Positions 8,123 to 16,998 of a stretch of DNA of 64,000 bases are shown one piece after another; the stretch's first letter is position 1; each line of letters begins with the position of its first letter. The stretch lies in the NCBI RefSeq assembly GCF_000425385.1, contig NZ_KE384358.1, positions 255,623 to 319,622 on the forward strand, written 5' to 3'. A model generated the notes under the pieces. That model made no database searches. It was not told the origin of the DNA and saw nothing but the letters and a program-made list of their open reading frames with translations. A program made the position numbers and the translations under genes. This stretch comes from Pseudoduganella violaceinigra DSM 15887 (GTDB lineage: Bacteria; Pseudomonadota; Gammaproteobacteria; Burkholderiales; Burkholderiaceae_D).

Positions 8123-10405
8123 TTACAGTTCATAGCGCACCATCAGCGCCTCGTGATGGCCGACGTTTGCATTTGCTTCCGTCGCCAGGCCAATCCAGCA
8201 CAGGGCATGCTCAAAGCCGGCGGTCAGTTCGCGCAGGGCCTCATCGATGGCCGCTGCCGCCGTCCCAACAGGCGTCGCCAGGAAGAAGAATATTCCGGGA
8301 TGCTCCTGCTCCGTTTCCGAGTCGACGACGGTGTAGCTGTCCTCACTGCCCACCGACCATTTCCAGCCGCGCGCTTCGAACGCGTTCGTCATGGCCGCAA
8401 AAGCCTCGTCCCGGGGTTTGGCGCCATCCACCAGATAGCTCACGCCGAAGGGGCTTTCCTCCAACGTCGTAACGACCCTGAACAAATGCACGAAGCCCTT
8501 CGCTTCCTCTGCATCTTCCGGCGCTTTTTCCAATGGCGTGGGATCGAAAACTAGTAGGCTATCCAGGCGCTGCCGGAAACGTGTTCCCGACAACGAGGCG
8601 ATACGCGCGGTTGCTGGCCCCGTCCTGCGGGCATAGCGTTGCAGCGTCTCGCCGTTTTCCACGAACTGCAGGCGCACCCAACCCCAATCCTCTTCGATCG
8701 GCCCCTCGCCCGGCATCAACTTCATGCCCAAGGCGTGAGCCAGGACCCGCACCAGCCCCCAGCGGCGCACGGCAGTCGCCGCGACCAGGGCATCCCAATG
8801 GGCGCTGCCAGGTTCGCTCTCATTCCCGACCATTACCTCGAGCAGGTCAAGCGCCTTCTCGTAATCGCCGGCGCGCATTGCGGCGTCGGCCCACATGGCA
8901 CGCGGAGGACCGGCATCCGGCACCAGCTTCAGTACGCGTTCGACATGCACGCCAACCTCGGCCCAACGTTCATTGACAAAGGCGAACCGCGCCAGGCACC
9001 AGTGCGCCCGGCTCGGATCAACCTCGCGCAGGATGTCAACCAGCGCATGGAGTCCAGCTTCGTCGCGCGCTTCCACCAGGCGCGATTGCAGTTCCGCGCA
9101 GACTTCGTCGGAACTGCGGTTGGCGCGCATGAATGTCCAGAGGAAGTTCATGGCCGCGTCGGGACTGCCGCAGGCGCGCATCGCACGCGATGCCATTGCC
9201 GCCATATCGGCGTCGGCCGGCCGGCTGGCCAGGCCCGCCAGGAGCATTTCAACCGCCAGCTCCGCGTTGTCGTCAGCGCTGTCGATAATGTAGGCGGCCA
9301 ATTGCTCCGGCGGCACAGGCAGCGCGCGCGCACGCGGCATGGCCGCGACCAGCGCTTCCAGTTTGGCGAAAGCGTCCGGCGCCCCCAAGGGTTGTTTCAA
9401 TTTCGCGAGGTGCGGACGGGCCAGTTTCAAGGCCTGCAAAGCGGTCCAGCGTGCTCCGCGAGCGGCAGCCATGCGGACATGCGGCTCCAGGGCTTGCAGC
9501 ACCAGGCGGTGAGCGCCATTGGCACTGTAGCGGCTCAGGGCTGCCGCGGTGCGGCGACCCAGGCGGTAATCGTTACGGGAAGGATCTGCCTGCTGCAGGA
9601 TCTCAAGGCCGAGGGAGAGATCGAGATTCTCACCGAATTCTTCGCCCTTCTCTTCCGGTGGAAGCGACGACCATGCCTCCTCAATGCGGCCAAGCTGGGC
9701 CAGCAGTCGGAAACGCAAGCTGGCGCGGGCATAGTTCTTCGCGGGGTTATCGCTGCTGAAGTTCTTGGCGTTGATGTAGTCGATGTTGGCCAATGCGGCC
9801 TCGAACTCCCCTGCCGCCAGCTGCGCGCGCGCCACCGGCATGAGCCAGTCCACCGACTGGTCAGCCCGGCTCTCCTGCAGGAAAGGCAGCTGCTGGTCGG
9901 CAAACGCAAGGGCCTCCTTCGGCTGCGAAGCGTCGACCAAGGCATTCAGCTTCTCGGCACTGATGCAGCGGAAGCAGCTCCAGCTGCTATCAATGCGGGA
10001 CAGCGTCTCATTGCAGACGGCGAGGCGGTCGCCCGCATATCCGGGGCCATCCACGTTCGCATAGCAGCAGGCGATGTCCTGCGTGGTGCAAACGCTTTGC
10101 GGGCAGCTGCTGGTTTCCGGGCGATGCGCCAGGTCGAACAGTTCGACCGTTTCCTTCAGGGCCGACTCGCCTTCCTTCCAGGTGCAGACGCGCGGATTGA
10201 TGATCCAGTGGCGGAAATACACCTCCAGCCACGGAAGCCCCGCCGCCTTGGCCGCCGCCAGGGCCTCAGGCAAAGCGGCCGTGGCCAGTTCCATGCGGCC
10301 CTTGCTTGCATTGGTCGGCAGGTCGTAAACCAGGTCCGCCAAGCGGTCATTGCCTTCCTTCCGCAGCTGACTTGCTGTGTCGTGGACCCACTTCCAGATA
10401 TCCAT
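8123..10405 (-). CDS. Large TPR protein paired with Hsp90-like ATPase
   Basis: The 760-residue cytoplasmic protein is almost entirely helical, with repeated pairs rich in alanine and leucine (for example AGEFEAALANIDYINAKNF and GDYEKALDLLEVM) that fit tetratricopeptide-type repeats over about residues 30-560. A cysteine-rich stretch (ETSSCPQSVCTTQDIACC) lies near residues 98-115. The last 150 residues form a different, beta-containing domain (FHLFRVVTT-type, EHPGIFFFLATPVG). It begins 11 nt after the Hsp90-like gene, so the two form an operon. TPR proteins commonly act as Hsp90 partners, which makes a physical complex a reasonable inference. Confidence 0.7.
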   Translation of the reverse strand: MDIWKWVHDTASQLRKEGNDRLADLVYDLPTNASKGRMELATAALPEALAAAKAAGLPWLEVYFRHWIINPRVCTWKEGESALKETVELFDLAHRPETSSCPQSVCTTQDIACCYANVDGPGYAGDRLAVCNETLSRIDSSWSCFRCISAEKLNALVDASQPKEALAFADQQLPFLQESRADQSVDWLMPVARAQLAAGEFEAALANIDYINAKNFSSDNPAKNYARASLRFRLLAQLGRIEEAWSSLPPEEKGEEFGENLDLSLGLEILQQADPSRNDYRLGRRTAAALSRYSANGAHRLVLQALEPHVRMAAARGARWTALQALKLARPHLAKLKQPLGAPDAFAKLEALVAAMPRARALPVPPEQLAAYIIDSADDNAELAVEMLLAGLASRPADADMAAMASRAMRACGSPDAAMNFLWTFMRANRSSDEVCAELQSRLVEARDEAGLHALVDILREVDPSRAHWCLARFAFVNERWAEVGVHVERVLKLVPDAGPPRAMWADAAMRAGDYEKALDLLEVMVGNESEPGSAHWDALVAATAVRRWGLVRVLAHALGMKLMPGEGPIEEDWGWVRLQFVENGETLQRYARRTGPATARIASLSGTRFRQRLDSLLVFDPTPLEKAPEDAEEAKGFVHLFRVVTTLEESPFGVSYLVDGAKPRDEAFAAMTNAFEARGWKWSVGSEDSYTVVDSETEQEHPGIFFFLATPVGTAAAAIDEALRELTAGFEHALCWIGLATEANANVGHHEALMVRYEL

Positions 10406-10416
10406 GTAATTCCTTT

Positions 10417-12246
10417 TCAGTTTGCTGTTGCGGGGCGCTGCACCAGCACTTCCACCAGTGTGCCGATATCGCGCAGCGCACCGGTCAAGCCTTGCGCCGC
10501 GGGGAGCTTGCTGGAGTCGCCTGCCAGCATAACGATCTTCATCGAGCGCAACAGCGTCATCGCATGACGGATCCCGTCCGTTTCCCCCTGCCCGCGATAC
10601 GCATTCAACAGGCAGGCGATCGCGGGGTTATCCAGGTTGACATAGAGCCGCGCTTTGACGTCGGCGTTGATCTTGCTCGTGAACTGGCGCACCAGCAGCA
10701 GCGCCGATTGCGCAATGCGCTGGTCCGACTCGTCCGATTCCAGCCTTTCCTTCAGTTCCGCGTCGCGGTCGGGCACCACCACCAGCGGCAGATGCGCGGG
10801 CATGAAGCGGGCCGGCACCAGCAACTCGCCGTCGCACAGGCGCTGCTTGAGCCACTCCGCCTGCTCCGCCGGCAGCTCGGCTTCGGAAAATAGCTGGCGG
10901 TTGCCTTTCTCGGTGCCGATCTCGATCAACTTCCCGCCGCGCAGTTGCGTCCAGCGGCGCAGGAAGCTATGCACGGCATAGCGATTCCCCTTCACGACCG
11001 GGATCTGCATGGCGCGGCAAACCATGTCTTCAAAGCCACCGCTGTCGCCCAGGCTGACATGAATCGGACCATGGCCCTGCAGTTCGGACAGCTGCAAGTC
11101 GCCGCGCGAAGTTGGGATGCGCACGGCGTCGATCAGCAGCGCGAACAGCTCGTCGCTGCACAAAGCCGCCGCCATCAGCGCTTCGTTGTGGCGGCTCAGG
11201 ATCCGGCGCCAGACGGCCGGCTGGCTGGCGGCGATATCGGCCAGCCCCTTGACGAGAGAATCGAGCAGGTCCGCCTGCGCTCGCCCGTAGTGGGCGTCGC
11301 GCTGCAGGTCTTCGCGGCTGGCTGTAGGGGTCAGTTCCTGCGATTCGATCACACCGCCAATGAAGCCGGCCCAGCGTGGCAGCAAGTCGCGCGCATCATC
11401 GTCGAGCAGCATGCCGCGCACAAAAACGTGCAGGTTGCGGTTGTCGCTGCTGCTATAGGTGCCGCCGTCCTGGACCCAGAGCATGCCGCGTACATCGCTG
11501 TCGCTCGACTTGACCGGTATGGTGCAAATCGGCTCGAACTGCTGCTCAAAACGGGTGGCGAAGGCCAGGTTGCGCTTGCGCTGCTGCACCGGGTGTTCAA
11601 CGACGTTGCCCTCCACCGGCCGCCAAGGCGGAGCGATTTCATTGATGCGGACCTCGCCGCAATACACTGGTTCCGGCAGCAAGGCGCAGTAGTGGCCTAG
11701 CAGGCGCTCGATGGTCTTGGCGCTGGCCAGGTAGCGGAATTCCTCCCGCAGTTTCAACTCAACACAAGTGCCGACCACGCCGTCATTTGCTACCGCTTCA
11801 ACCGTATAGGATTCGCCATTTTGCGACTGGTAGCGCCAGGTCTTGCCCGGGTCCTGGTAGGAGGTGGTGGTCACCGTCACCTGCTCAGCCACCACGAAGG
11901 CGGACAGGAACCCAAGTCCGAACATGCCGATCAAGGCGTCGCTTTGCGCACGCAAAATGCGTGTGTAGCCGGCGCCGATGGTGGCAAGGAAAGCGTGAAT
12001 TTCCTGCTCGGACAGGCCGGAGCCATTGTCCGTAATACGCAGCACACCTATCTCCCTGCCGCTATCGAGCCTCAGACACCCGGCCTCGCGCCAATCAGCG
12101 CATTCGATGCGTCGCCGCGTGATCGAGTCGTGTGCGTTCTGGATCAGTTCCCGAATCGCGACCAGCGGGGTTGAATAAAGATGTTTGCCAAGGACGGACA
12201 AAAGGCCGCCCAGATCTACGTTTGTTGCGTGTCGTTCTTTGAACAT
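10417..12246 (-). CDS. Hsp90-family GHKL ATPase
   Basis: The 609-residue protein has the N-terminal ATPase motifs of Hsp90: RELIQNAHDS (Glu33, Asn37, Asp40), DNGSGL at 73-78 and GMFGLGFLSAF at 107-117. The middle domain follows, with NLHVFVRGMLLDDDARDLLP and a TPTASREDLQ segment corresponding to the Hsp90 arginine region. The C-terminal third is divergent. It is not a standard HtpG in length or detail. The start lacks a Shine-Dalgarno sequence; a CCTCCTT stretch lies upstream instead. It leads the operon with the TPR gene. Likely a specialised chaperone, possibly in a conflict system. Confidence 0.75.
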   Translation of the reverse strand: MFKERHATNVDLGGLLSVLGKHLYSTPLVAIRELIQNAHDSITRRRIECADWREAGCLRLDSGREIGVLRITDNGSGLSEQEIHAFLATIGAGYTRILRAQSDALIGMFGLGFLSAFVVAEQVTVTTTSYQDPGKTWRYQSQNGESYTVEAVANDGVVGTCVELKLREEFRYLASAKTIERLLGHYCALLPEPVYCGEVRINEIAPPWRPVEGNVVEHPVQQRKRNLAFATRFEQQFEPICTIPVKSSDSDVRGMLWVQDGGTYSSSDNRNLHVFVRGMLLDDDARDLLPRWAGFIGGVIESQELTPTASREDLQRDAHYGRAQADLLDSLVKGLADIAASQPAVWRRILSRHNEALMAAALCSDELFALLIDAVRIPTSRGDLQLSELQGHGPIHVSLGDSGGFEDMVCRAMQIPVVKGNRYAVHSFLRRWTQLRGGKLIEIGTEKGNRQLFSEAELPAEQAEWLKQRLCDGELLVPARFMPAHLPLVVVPDRDAELKERLESDESDQRIAQSALLLVRQFTSKINADVKARLYVNLDNPAIACLLNAYRGQGETDGIRHAMTLLRSMKIVMLAGDSSKLPAAQGLTGALRDIGTLVEVLVQRPATAN

Positions 12247-12316
12247 GTTTGCTGAAGGAGGATGTGATCCCGCCTGCGCGATTTCGCCCGCGCACGCGGC
12301 TTGGTTCTGCTATTCG

Positions 12317-12849
12317 TCAGATCTCAAATGCGTCGTCGTCTTCAAGTCCCCGGATAAACGTCTCGAAGTCCTTTGCAACAACGGTGATCTTGTAGTCCCA
12401 TTCCTGGTCAATATGAACCACTTGCGGTTCGCCCTCCGGGCCGCACTCCCGATAGTCGAGACAGAGCATGTCGTGCCCGGCCGAGGGGCAATCGGCAAAA
12501 TAAATGCCAATCGCCGGATAGCCCCATTCCTCTTGCCAGAAATCGCTATTCATTTCGCCGCATAAGGAATACCTCTTATCCGAGCCAATGGAATAGATGC
12601 CGGAAATGGCGACATGGTCATGCGCCCACGTGGTGCTTTCGCTGGTTCGGTGATTAGAGCGCGTCGGGATGCCGCCGTTCTGCACGCGCGACAAGGCGAT
12701 ATATGCTTTCGGCAGCTTATAGCCGAGCTCCCTCTCGATGCGCGCAACCTCTGCGTCGGTGGGAGAGACGCCAATATATTCGCGTCGCGCGTAATCGGAA
12801 TCCACCCAAAAGCCCCGAGATCAACGCCAGCAAATGGTTCTTCCATCAT
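12317..12849 (-). pseudogene. SMI1/KNR4 (SUKH) immunity gene, frameshifted near 5' end
   Basis: The main frame (12317-12805) encodes a SUKH-type protein with RELGYKLPKAYIALSRVQNG, EEWGYPAIGIYFADCPSAGH and a terminal DFETFIRGLE. The natural N-terminus, MEEPFAGVDLGAF, is in another frame behind a good GGAGG site and an ATGA overlap with the upstream gene. One missing T in the run at 12808-12811 would join AF to W-VDSDYARREY. It is either a real frameshift or a homopolymer error. A GTG at 12805 could allow an N-terminally short product. Confidence 0.7.
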
Positions 12850-13361
12850 GCCTCCGCCAGCGCCGTTTCGAGACGCTTCAGATTGGCGATGTAATCACCG
12901 GCATACTCCCAGCCGGGTTGCAGGCCGGCCCACACTATCTGGCGCTTAAGAGCGCGTTCAGCGTACGGTTTGGCGGATGCGTCGATCGTGCCTTCGTCCG
13001 CAAGCTGGCCGAAGACCGTGGCGATCACGGAAACGTCCGTGGTGTAAATGTAGTGTTGATCGTCGAATTCGGGATCGTCGATCTGCTGTCGCACGGTGGC
13101 TTCATTGAAGATCGCATCGCTGTATTCAGCCGCACCAATCTCCGCGACCGATTCGATGGTCCATATCAGGCAGGCTTCTAGCGGCGTAGCAGGATTCGCC
13201 TTACGCCAGTCACGATATTCGGCCAGTGCCATATCGCCCTCGTCGGAGCCGAATGGAGCCAGGTCGTCGCCGCAGTCCCAAAAGAAGTCATCGGGAATTA
13301 TTTCAAGGGCGCGCGGATGACCATGCTCTTTATCGATGCCGTAAATCTCTTCGTCGTCCAT
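12846..13361 (-). CDS. Hypothetical acidic protein upstream of SUKH gene
   Basis: The 171-residue soluble protein starts at MDDEEIYGIDKEHGHPRALE with AGGAGGAAG before the ATG. Conserved-looking blocks are PDDFFWDCGDDLAPFGSDEG and RDWRKANP. I recall related uncharacterised proteins in proteobacterial toxin-immunity regions but have no name for the family. Its stop overlaps the SUKH start, so both were translated together. Confidence 0.6.
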   Translation of the reverse strand: MDDEEIYGIDKEHGHPRALEIIPDDFFWDCGDDLAPFGSDEGDMALAEYRDWRKANPATPLEACLIWTIESVAEIGAAEYSDAIFNEATVRQQIDDPEFDDQHYIYTTDVSVIATVFGQLADEGTIDASAKPYAERALKRQIVWAGLQPGWEYAGDYIANLKRLETALAEA

Positions 13362-13488
13362 TCTTCCTCCTCGTGATGGCGGGCCCGCAACCGCGCCGGG
13401 CAAAGCTTCGGCATATTAACTTGCAGACAGCAAGGATAATCTCACCAAAAGTAACACGTCCGGTCGACCATTAACGATCTCCGGCACT

Positions 13489-13812
13489 TCACTGATTTGG
13501 TTTATCCGACGTATCCGTAACTTGAACCTGCACATTGATCCGCACATTGGGAGCCGTCAGCAGGGCTGCCGCAACGGCAAGCAGCATCAGGACAATGAAC
13601 AGCAATCCGATCGGGATAAGCCAATGGAGCATATTGTCCTGCATCGGCGAAATGAAGACCGTCATCCCATGGCAGTTATAGGAAATGACGTGCCCCGTCG
13701 CTGGCACAGGCGTGCGCGGGTTCGAACAGATTGTCGTCAATAGATAGGCCCATGCTGCTGTTACGGCCAGCACGCCGGCGACAAATAGCGCCAGAAGAAT
13801 CTTTGCGATCAA
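13489..13812 (-). CDS. Two-helix membrane protein
   Basis: The protein (about 107 residues from a TTG start) has hydrophobic segments near residues 2-22 and 58-82, separated by an extracytoplasmic loop (CSNPRTPVPATGHVISYNCH) with two cysteines that could form a disulfide. The tail is polar. The start is uncertain: the open frame runs 225 nt further upstream into the opposite-strand SUKH gene. Function unknown. Confidence 0.45.
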   Translation of the reverse strand: MIAKILLALFVAGVLAVTAAWAYLLTTICSNPRTPVPATGHVISYNCHGMTVFISPMQDNMLHWLIPIGLLFIVLMLLAVAAALLTAPNVRINVQVQVTDTSDKPNQ

Positions 13813-14390
13813 ATGGAGCCGAATCCCGCGCTTTCGGAAAGTGAAGTGCGACAAATTGAAGAGAAGTATGGCTTCACGGTACCGTTGGAATATCGATGGT
13901 TCATTACTTCTATAGGCAATGGCGGTGCAGGTCCCTTCTACGGCATCTTCCCCCTGGGCGAGCATGACGATGGTTATGACCTCAATTCCTGGGAGTGCGG
14001 CGGCTTGATAGGAGACCTTGGCCAGCCGTTCCCGCATACTGAGGCCTGGAACCTTCCTGCTGCTTTCTGGTCGGAACAGCCCTCCCCTGGCGACAAAATG
14101 TCAGATGAGGAATGGGAGCAGCAGTACGAGGCATGGAACGACAAGCTCGAAGAAAAGTACTGGGGCCCGGCCATCATGCAAGGAGCTATACCTATTTGCC
14201 ACGAAGGTTGTGCGCTACGCGACTGGCTTGTGGTTTCAGGCCCACTGGACGGGACCATGTGGCGAGATATGCGGGCTGACAATGGGGGGTGGCGCCACTG
14301 AAAAAATCCGACGGATCGCCCATGTCTTTCATCGACTGGTATAGTGATTGGCTCGACGACCAGTTGCAGTGGGCTCGTTCTTGCGGCTGA
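13813..14390 (+). pseudogene. SMI1/KNR4 (SUKH) immunity gene, 5'-truncated and frameshifted
   Basis: This plus-strand gene encodes a SUKH-type protein (NPALSESEVRQIEEKYGF, IGNGGAGPFYGIFPLGE, GAIPICHEGCALRDWLVV). It lacks about 40 residues expected before the SEVRQIEE helix, has no ribosome site, and abuts the opposite-strand membrane gene. The frame stops at 14301, yet the expected tail (PLKKSDGSPMSFIDWYSDWL) continues in another frame to 14390; one missing C near 14296-14298 explains the shift. It is probably a decayed immunity gene. Confidence 0.65.
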
Positions 14391-14399
14391 CCGATTGCG

Positions 14400-14670
14400 C
14401 GCAACCGGTGAGATTCTCCGTGCCGGAGTGGTTTCCGGAAACGCAATCGATATGAACATCGTGTGCAAAAAGCTCGACAAGGAAGGCACCCCCATTATTG
14501 TCCATTACATCACCATCGGTAACGACAGCACCGATGCCTTTTATCTGGTTTCCATCGAAGCTCCGGAAAGCAGTTGGGAGGAACGGCTGGCGGGCGGGTT
14601 CAGGCACCGCATCTTCCGGAATGGTCGCGCATGCAGACTTCATACCCACCAGGCAATGCGCTCATGTTCA
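14400..14670 (+). pseudogene. Possible gene fragment
   Basis: An open plus-strand frame reads GNAIDMNIVCKKLDKEGTP and later STDAFYLVSIEAPESSWEE, which looks like protein sequence with third positions rich in C and G. It has no credible start or ribosome site; the only ATG is at 14452. It follows directly after the broken SUKH gene on the same strand. I cannot name a family. Confidence 0.25.
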
Positions 14671-14706
14671 ATTCATAGCAAATATGCAGACCACTCGACC
14701 AAAGCT

Positions 14707-15072
14707 TCAATTCTTGCTCGCATAGGCCTCGAGCAACAGGTCCGCATATTCACAAGGAAGCTCAGTAAGCAGCGGCTCAATCGCTGAATACTTGCTCTCC
14801 CTGTCGTGGGAGAAGCAATGCCCAGAGTCGATGGCAGATAGCACAAGCAAACAACAAATAACAAACTCTCGTTCATGGCCAAGCTTGATGGAGTTGGCGC
14901 CTAACTCCACCACTTCAAGTGGAAACCAGAACTCATTGGCCTCAAATTGTCCATTGCGCTCAAAGATCAGTTCATTTAGCGCGGCATAGTGCTTCGCTTC
15001 GTCTTGGAGGCCATCAAAACTTGAGATGAACGCTAATTCAGCAGGGGTAACCGTGAGTAAGAAGGGATGCAT
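14707..15072 (-). CDS. Hypothetical soluble protein (LELG-type)
   Basis: The 121-residue protein starts at MHPFLLTVTPAELAF. The block FWFPLEVVELGANSIKLGHE and a C-terminal ALLLEAY-like end suggest an all-alpha protein; I have a memory of similar Massilia proteins. No ribosome site is obvious, and an ATG 21 nt upstream in frame is possible. Function unknown; the context suggests an immunity gene. Confidence 0.5.
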   Translation of the reverse strand: MHPFLLTVTPAELAFISSFDGLQDEAKHYAALNELIFERNGQFEANEFWFPLEVVELGANSIKLGHEREFVICCLLVLSAIDSGHCFSHDRESKYSAIEPLLTELPCEYADLLLEAYASKN

Positions 15073-15206
15073 AGATATTCTGGCTAAGGCCATCGACGCC
15101 CATTTAGAGCGCCCAGTTTACGGTGAAAAATCGAAAAATCTGAAAGCCAAACATGAGAGAAAACCGCCCCGACCAAATCCCGTATCGAAGGGTTCATGCA
15201 ATCTGG

Positions 15207-15692
15207 TTACGCGCAAAATTCATGGGCCACCGTCTTGAATTGACTATGCCGACGGACTACATGGCCGGGCTTTCGCGCTTTGCGAGAAGCCTCAATTCGT
15301 ATCCCCGGATCGCCGTCCGCATTCACCTCGTACACCGCCAGATCGGACTTCCTCACTGCAAACCAACCCACAAGGTTACTTCCCACAAAATCCTTCGGTA
15401 CCGTTGGCGACCAGTATTTGAGATTTACGATGAAGTAGGCATTGTCAGAGAACTCATTGACCGATTCGCAATGGTACTGGCCGGACGTTTGGTGCGCGAG
15501 ATTGAGAACCGTCGCAACGGCAATCACAGAATCGCATGCACGACGTTCCGCCGCGTCCTGGTCCGCAGCGCCAGCAAAAGTCGCCATACCAAATTGGACG
15601 ACAAGAAGAGTGACGAATAAACGTGTCAGATGCCCGGCAACCGAAGTGGCAATGGCCGAACGCATAGCTGGGAGATTTGCGGCTTCGCGCAT
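15207..15692 (-). CDS. Secreted hypothetical protein
   Basis: From MREAANLPAMRS the protein has 161 residues, with a hydrophobic export signal (LFVTLLVVQFGMATFAGAAD). The mature part contains two cysteines (RRACDS, YHCES) and a C-terminal strand region (DLAVYEVNADGDPG). An internal ATG 27 nt downstream is an alternative start. No family recognised. Confidence 0.5.
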   Translation of the reverse strand: MREAANLPAMRSAIATSVAGHLTRLFVTLLVVQFGMATFAGAADQDAAERRACDSVIAVATVLNLAHQTSGQYHCESVNEFSDNAYFIVNLKYWSPTVPKDFVGSNLVGWFAVRKSDLAVYEVNADGDPGIRIEASRKARKPGHVVRRHSQFKTVAHEFCA

Positions 15693-15810
15693 GATGCGAT
15701 CTCTATCGTCTAAATTAATGAACCAACGTCGCAGCGGGATCAGGACCAAGGTGCTAAATAGTGGTCCCCGTCGCCCAATTCCTGCGGCCCATTTTCCTGC
15801 ATTTCCGTTC

Positions 15811-16115
15811 TTATCCTGCAGGCCCAAAATTATCTTCAGGCGTGACAAGCTTCTCTGCTCCACGACCTGAAAAAATCAACGCCAGATTGATGAATTCCTC
15901 ACCTGAAATCGGGATGGAGCAATCAACTGCGGCGATCAAACCGCCTTCATTCGGCACAATGAACTACACAGCCACGTCTATCCCGGAGGAAATGAGACCG
16001 CATACCCAAAGCGTTCAGCAAAGCCAGCAAAGTCGCCGTTCACAAGCATGGCCCACGCATTCCTGCCAAGTCCGGTAAGCGTCGCCTCATCGATTTGCGC
16101 TAATATAAGCTTCAC
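15811..16115 (-). pseudogene. Decayed immunity-like gene
   Basis: Starting at a GTG (16115) one frame reads MKLILAQIDEATLTGLGRNA and then FAGFAERFGYAVSFPPG before a stop at 15978-15980. A second frame continues with FIVPNEGGLIAAVDCSIPIS and LIFSGRGAEKLVTPEDNFG to a TAA at 15811-15813, with a TAG before it. The two parts look like one small protein split by a shift and a nonsense codon. No name is assigned. Confidence 0.4.
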
Positions 16116-16176
16116 TCAAGGGCCCTGAATCGACGGGATCGATGCTATGCCCGCTGCTTTCGCGTGCAAAGACCGG

Positions 16177-16416
16177 TCACAGAGATTCCTGCGGAAGTTC
16201 AAAATCTACGAGGCCAAGATCCGCCAGCGGGATGCCATGCTGCTCAGCCTTTCTTTTCAGAAGATGGAACACAACGTTGTAAGCACGCCGTCTCGATTCG
16301 GCCTCCACGGCGTTCATATGCGACCATGCACGAAAGTTGTCACGCGCTTCCTTCTTTAGCTCGCGTGCAAATTCGATAAGGCATTGTTCGTGGGTGAATA
16401 TGCGGCGGGTAGTCAT
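16177..16416 (-). CDS. Small conserved hypothetical protein
   Basis: The 79-residue protein MTTRRIFTHEQCLIEFAREL... is charged and helical, ending GIPLADLGLVDFELPQ. No signal peptide or membrane segment is present. No clear ribosome site precedes the ATG. The position among orphan immunity-like genes is the only clue to its role. Confidence 0.45.
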   Translation of the reverse strand: MTTRRIFTHEQCLIEFARELKKEARDNFRAWSHMNAVEAESRRRAYNVVFHLLKRKAEQHGIPLADLGLVDFELPQESL

Positions 16417-16493
16417 TACGGTTCAAATGGCTGGAAGTTGATTGTCTGTTCGGGCATTGTGCTCTTATTTCCCCTAACAGAAATTCCGAATCG

Positions 16494-16862
16494 TCAAAGG
16501 CGGTATTCACGAATCGCTCGCCCTACCGAATCACCGGACAAGGGCTGGCCAACATGAATTCCCGCTTTCGATGCGCCAGTACCGAGAGCCAGTTCATAGA
16601 ATATGCGGTACTCGACCTGCGTCACTCCGCCTTCAATTTGTTCCATTGGGTGGATAAGTACTTGCGGCGGCAAAAATCCGCGTCGAAGTGACTTTATTGC
16701 TGCCTTAAGTTGGTACTCGGCCATCGTGAAGTCGGCAATGAGCATGCGTGGCGAAGCAAATTCGGTATTTCTTTCAACAACCAATGACTGATCAGAATCG
16801 ACGTTTTTCACGACGAATCGATCGGAGAAGAGCTGGACGTAAATGGAGTCAGCGGAGAACAT
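16494..16862 (-). CDS. Conserved protein with HPMEQIEGG motif
   Basis: The 122-residue protein begins MFSADSIYVQLFSDRFVVKN and contains LIHPMEQIEGGVTQVEYRIF, ELALGTGASKAG and a G-x-PLSG end. I recall a family of bacterial proteins with the order Y-V-Q, RLL-x-x-F, H-P-x-E-x-x-EGG, GAGA, but not its function. It is a separate, complete gene. Confidence 0.5.
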   Translation of the reverse strand: MFSADSIYVQLFSDRFVVKNVDSDQSLVVERNTEFASPRMLIADFTMAEYQLKAAIKSLRRGFLPPQVLIHPMEQIEGGVTQVEYRIFYELALGTGASKAGIHVGQPLSGDSVGRAIREYRL

Positions 16863-16998
16863 AATTATTGAATTGATCTATCAGAGCTTACAGAAGCTCA
16901 AAGTGAGCCACCAGCGTATGCAACGCTGAACGCAGTTCAGGCGGTTGCAAGTGAGGCGGTGACTTATTCATGAGCCCACACCTGCTCGGGCTAAAGCG

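Noticed and set aside
8639..10567. Open frame of 642 codons opposite the TPR gene
   Set aside because: It is antisense to a GC-rich gene, its composition (Arg, Gln, His) is unnatural and it has no ribosome site.
16915..16950. Palindrome GCAACGCTGAACGCAGTTCAGGCGGTTGC as an attC
   Set aside because: It is too short, lacks separate inner and outer boxes and could be a weak terminator.
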